Source of the DNA: Bryum argenteum
Taxonomy: Eukaryota; Streptophyta; Bryopsida; Bryales; Bryaceae
NCBI GenBank assembly: GCA_037043015.1
Contig: CM073331.1
Coordinates: 6,521,305-6,585,304, forward strand
Direction of reading: 5' to 3'
DNA: 64,000 nt
A model generated the notes under the pieces. It worked only from the letters and a program-made list of their open reading frames with translations, had not been told where the DNA came from and ran no database searches. Both the position numbers and the translations under genes were made by a program. Shown in pieces: positions 63,090-64,000 of the stretch (the stretch's first letter is position 1; each line of letters opens with the position of its first letter).

Positions 63090-64000
63090 GAAGTCTCAAT
63101 GGATGGTTGCCAACAGTCAGTTCCTACGAGACCTAATCTGTTGCCTGTGTGAACCACTTTCGACCTCTAGAATTACTTGCTCAGGCTTTGGATTACGTAA
63201 TAACCAATGCTGATTTGGTGGCAGTATGTTCACAGAATATCAAGAGATACAACTCGGGACGTCAGGAGCTGGGACAACTTTAAGGAAAATTCTCTTAGAC
63301 AGCAGAAGGCATGGCAGGTCGGCCATGCCCAAACCGACCAGAGTCCGTAAAGAGCGGCGTGATCCTCGGATGGAAGCGATCCGCAGGATCAGTGGTGAGG
63401 GAGGTGAGAGATATCAGAATTTTATGGGAGTTCTTGGATGTGGATGCTACCAACATTCTACAGCGGCTTCTTGAACAACTCTCATCCTCAGATACTTTAG
63501 GCAGCTGCCCGACGGGCCTCTCAGTTTTTCTATTACTGTCCAGGTATGTCAATTTTTGGTGAGGCCTGTGTAGTTTTCGAAATTTTTCGATGCACTTTCA
63601 CTATCTTCGTTTTTCGGCTTTTTGGTTGTGTCCGAGTCCCAGAGATGAGATTTGAATTGTTAGCATGATTATTATGTTTTTCAACGTATTCAGCTAGAAC
63701 TGATTCCTGTCAGCATTTCGTTGGTATGGACTAAAGATCTAGCATTCACTTCCTCTTATTGCTGACTTCTGAATGCCTTGTCGCTTCGGGATTCAAAGAG
63801 ATTTTACTTTTGGAGATGATACAGATGGGTCGCTTTTCTTCAAATGATTTGCAGCAGCTGCTACAGGGTTTTTTTACGGTCTCTGACAGTCCACTTCAAT
63901 GAACAATAACTTTAAAATTCTGTATAGAGCTTTTTTTATTTATTGATTGTTGGGGAAAAGATAGGATTGAGAGGTGCGTATAGCGGAACTTCAACAGTTG
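63090..64000 (+). other. Region beyond the coiled-coil gene, possible further exons
   Basis: After a plausible acceptor (TTGGTGGCAG near 63224) one frame reads RDTTRDVRSWDNFKENSLRQ to a stop at 63350. Another is open from about 63311 to a donor-like CCAG|GTATGT at 63542 and encodes LWEFLDVDATNILQRLLEQL. I cannot choose between these frames or join them to the upstream gene. The last 450 bp show no coding. Confidence 0.3.

Noticed and set aside
1..64000. Bacterial or viral genome features (operons, ribosome binding sites, phage genes)
   Set aside because: GT-AG introns, a PPR-DYW gene and plant transposons with matching target duplications identify nuclear plant DNA.

Overview
This is plant nuclear DNA, most likely from a bryophyte and probably a moss. 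The evidence is an intronless PLS-DYW pentatricopeptide editing factor of the moss type, a seven-exon YJU2 splicing-factor gene with plant-style GT-AG introns, and dense nested plant transposons: CACTA, Ty3/Gypsy, Ty1/Copia, PIF/Harbinger and Helitron. Species cannot be fixed from the sequence alone.

0-21.5 kb is a three-level nest. The window opens inside a CACTA (En/Spm) element, whose right terminal repeat ends at 8611. Its TnpA-like gene is broken into exons at 49-4088, and its subterminal zone carries dozens of TGACT/AGTCA motifs. A 3.45-kb solo LTR (5063-8511, 5-bp duplication GTCAC) sits inside it. The CACTA element itself lies in the 3' LTR of a minus-strand Ty3 element (8612-21472). 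That element has very long LTRs (about 4.9 kb), a tRNA-Asp-type primer site, and gag-pol in one frame interrupted only by stop codons. The solo LTR and the 4.9-kb LTRs each carry, in the sense direction, an open reading frame for homologous proteins of an unrecognised family. This is the most novel feature of the window.

21.5-35.1 kb holds a fragment of an older element, a minus-strand Helitron helicase remnant with a 298-bp terminal-inverted-repeat insertion, a GC-rich island, and a second minus-strand Ty3 element (25058-35056, 5-bp duplication CTCTC). The second element has 0.85-kb LTRs, a damaged reverse transcriptase and an extra ORF between integrase and 3' LTR.

35.1-43.9 kb is gene space. 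It contains part of an OSB-type organellar single-stranded-DNA-binding gene, the DYW-type PPR gene, a 43-codon tandem duplication, about 2.8 kb of AT-rich DNA, and pieces of a CAND1 gene. One CAND1 exon has been flipped in place between inverted repeats.

43.9-53.0 kb is a Ty1/Copia element (duplication ATGAG). Its 3' LTR is split by a PIF/Harbinger transposon (49209-52909, duplication TCT) with an intact DDE transposase. 53.0-64.0 kb holds gene fragments, the complete YJU2 gene, two abutting 945-bp long-inverted-repeat elements, and a multi-exon coiled-coil gene whose first recognisable exon resembles an F-BAR (FCH) domain.

The recognisable cellular genes act in organelle RNA editing (PPR), organelle DNA maintenance (OSB), nuclear pre-mRNA splicing (YJU2), and cullin-ligase regulation (CAND1 remnant). 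Everything else is transposon-derived or non-coding.
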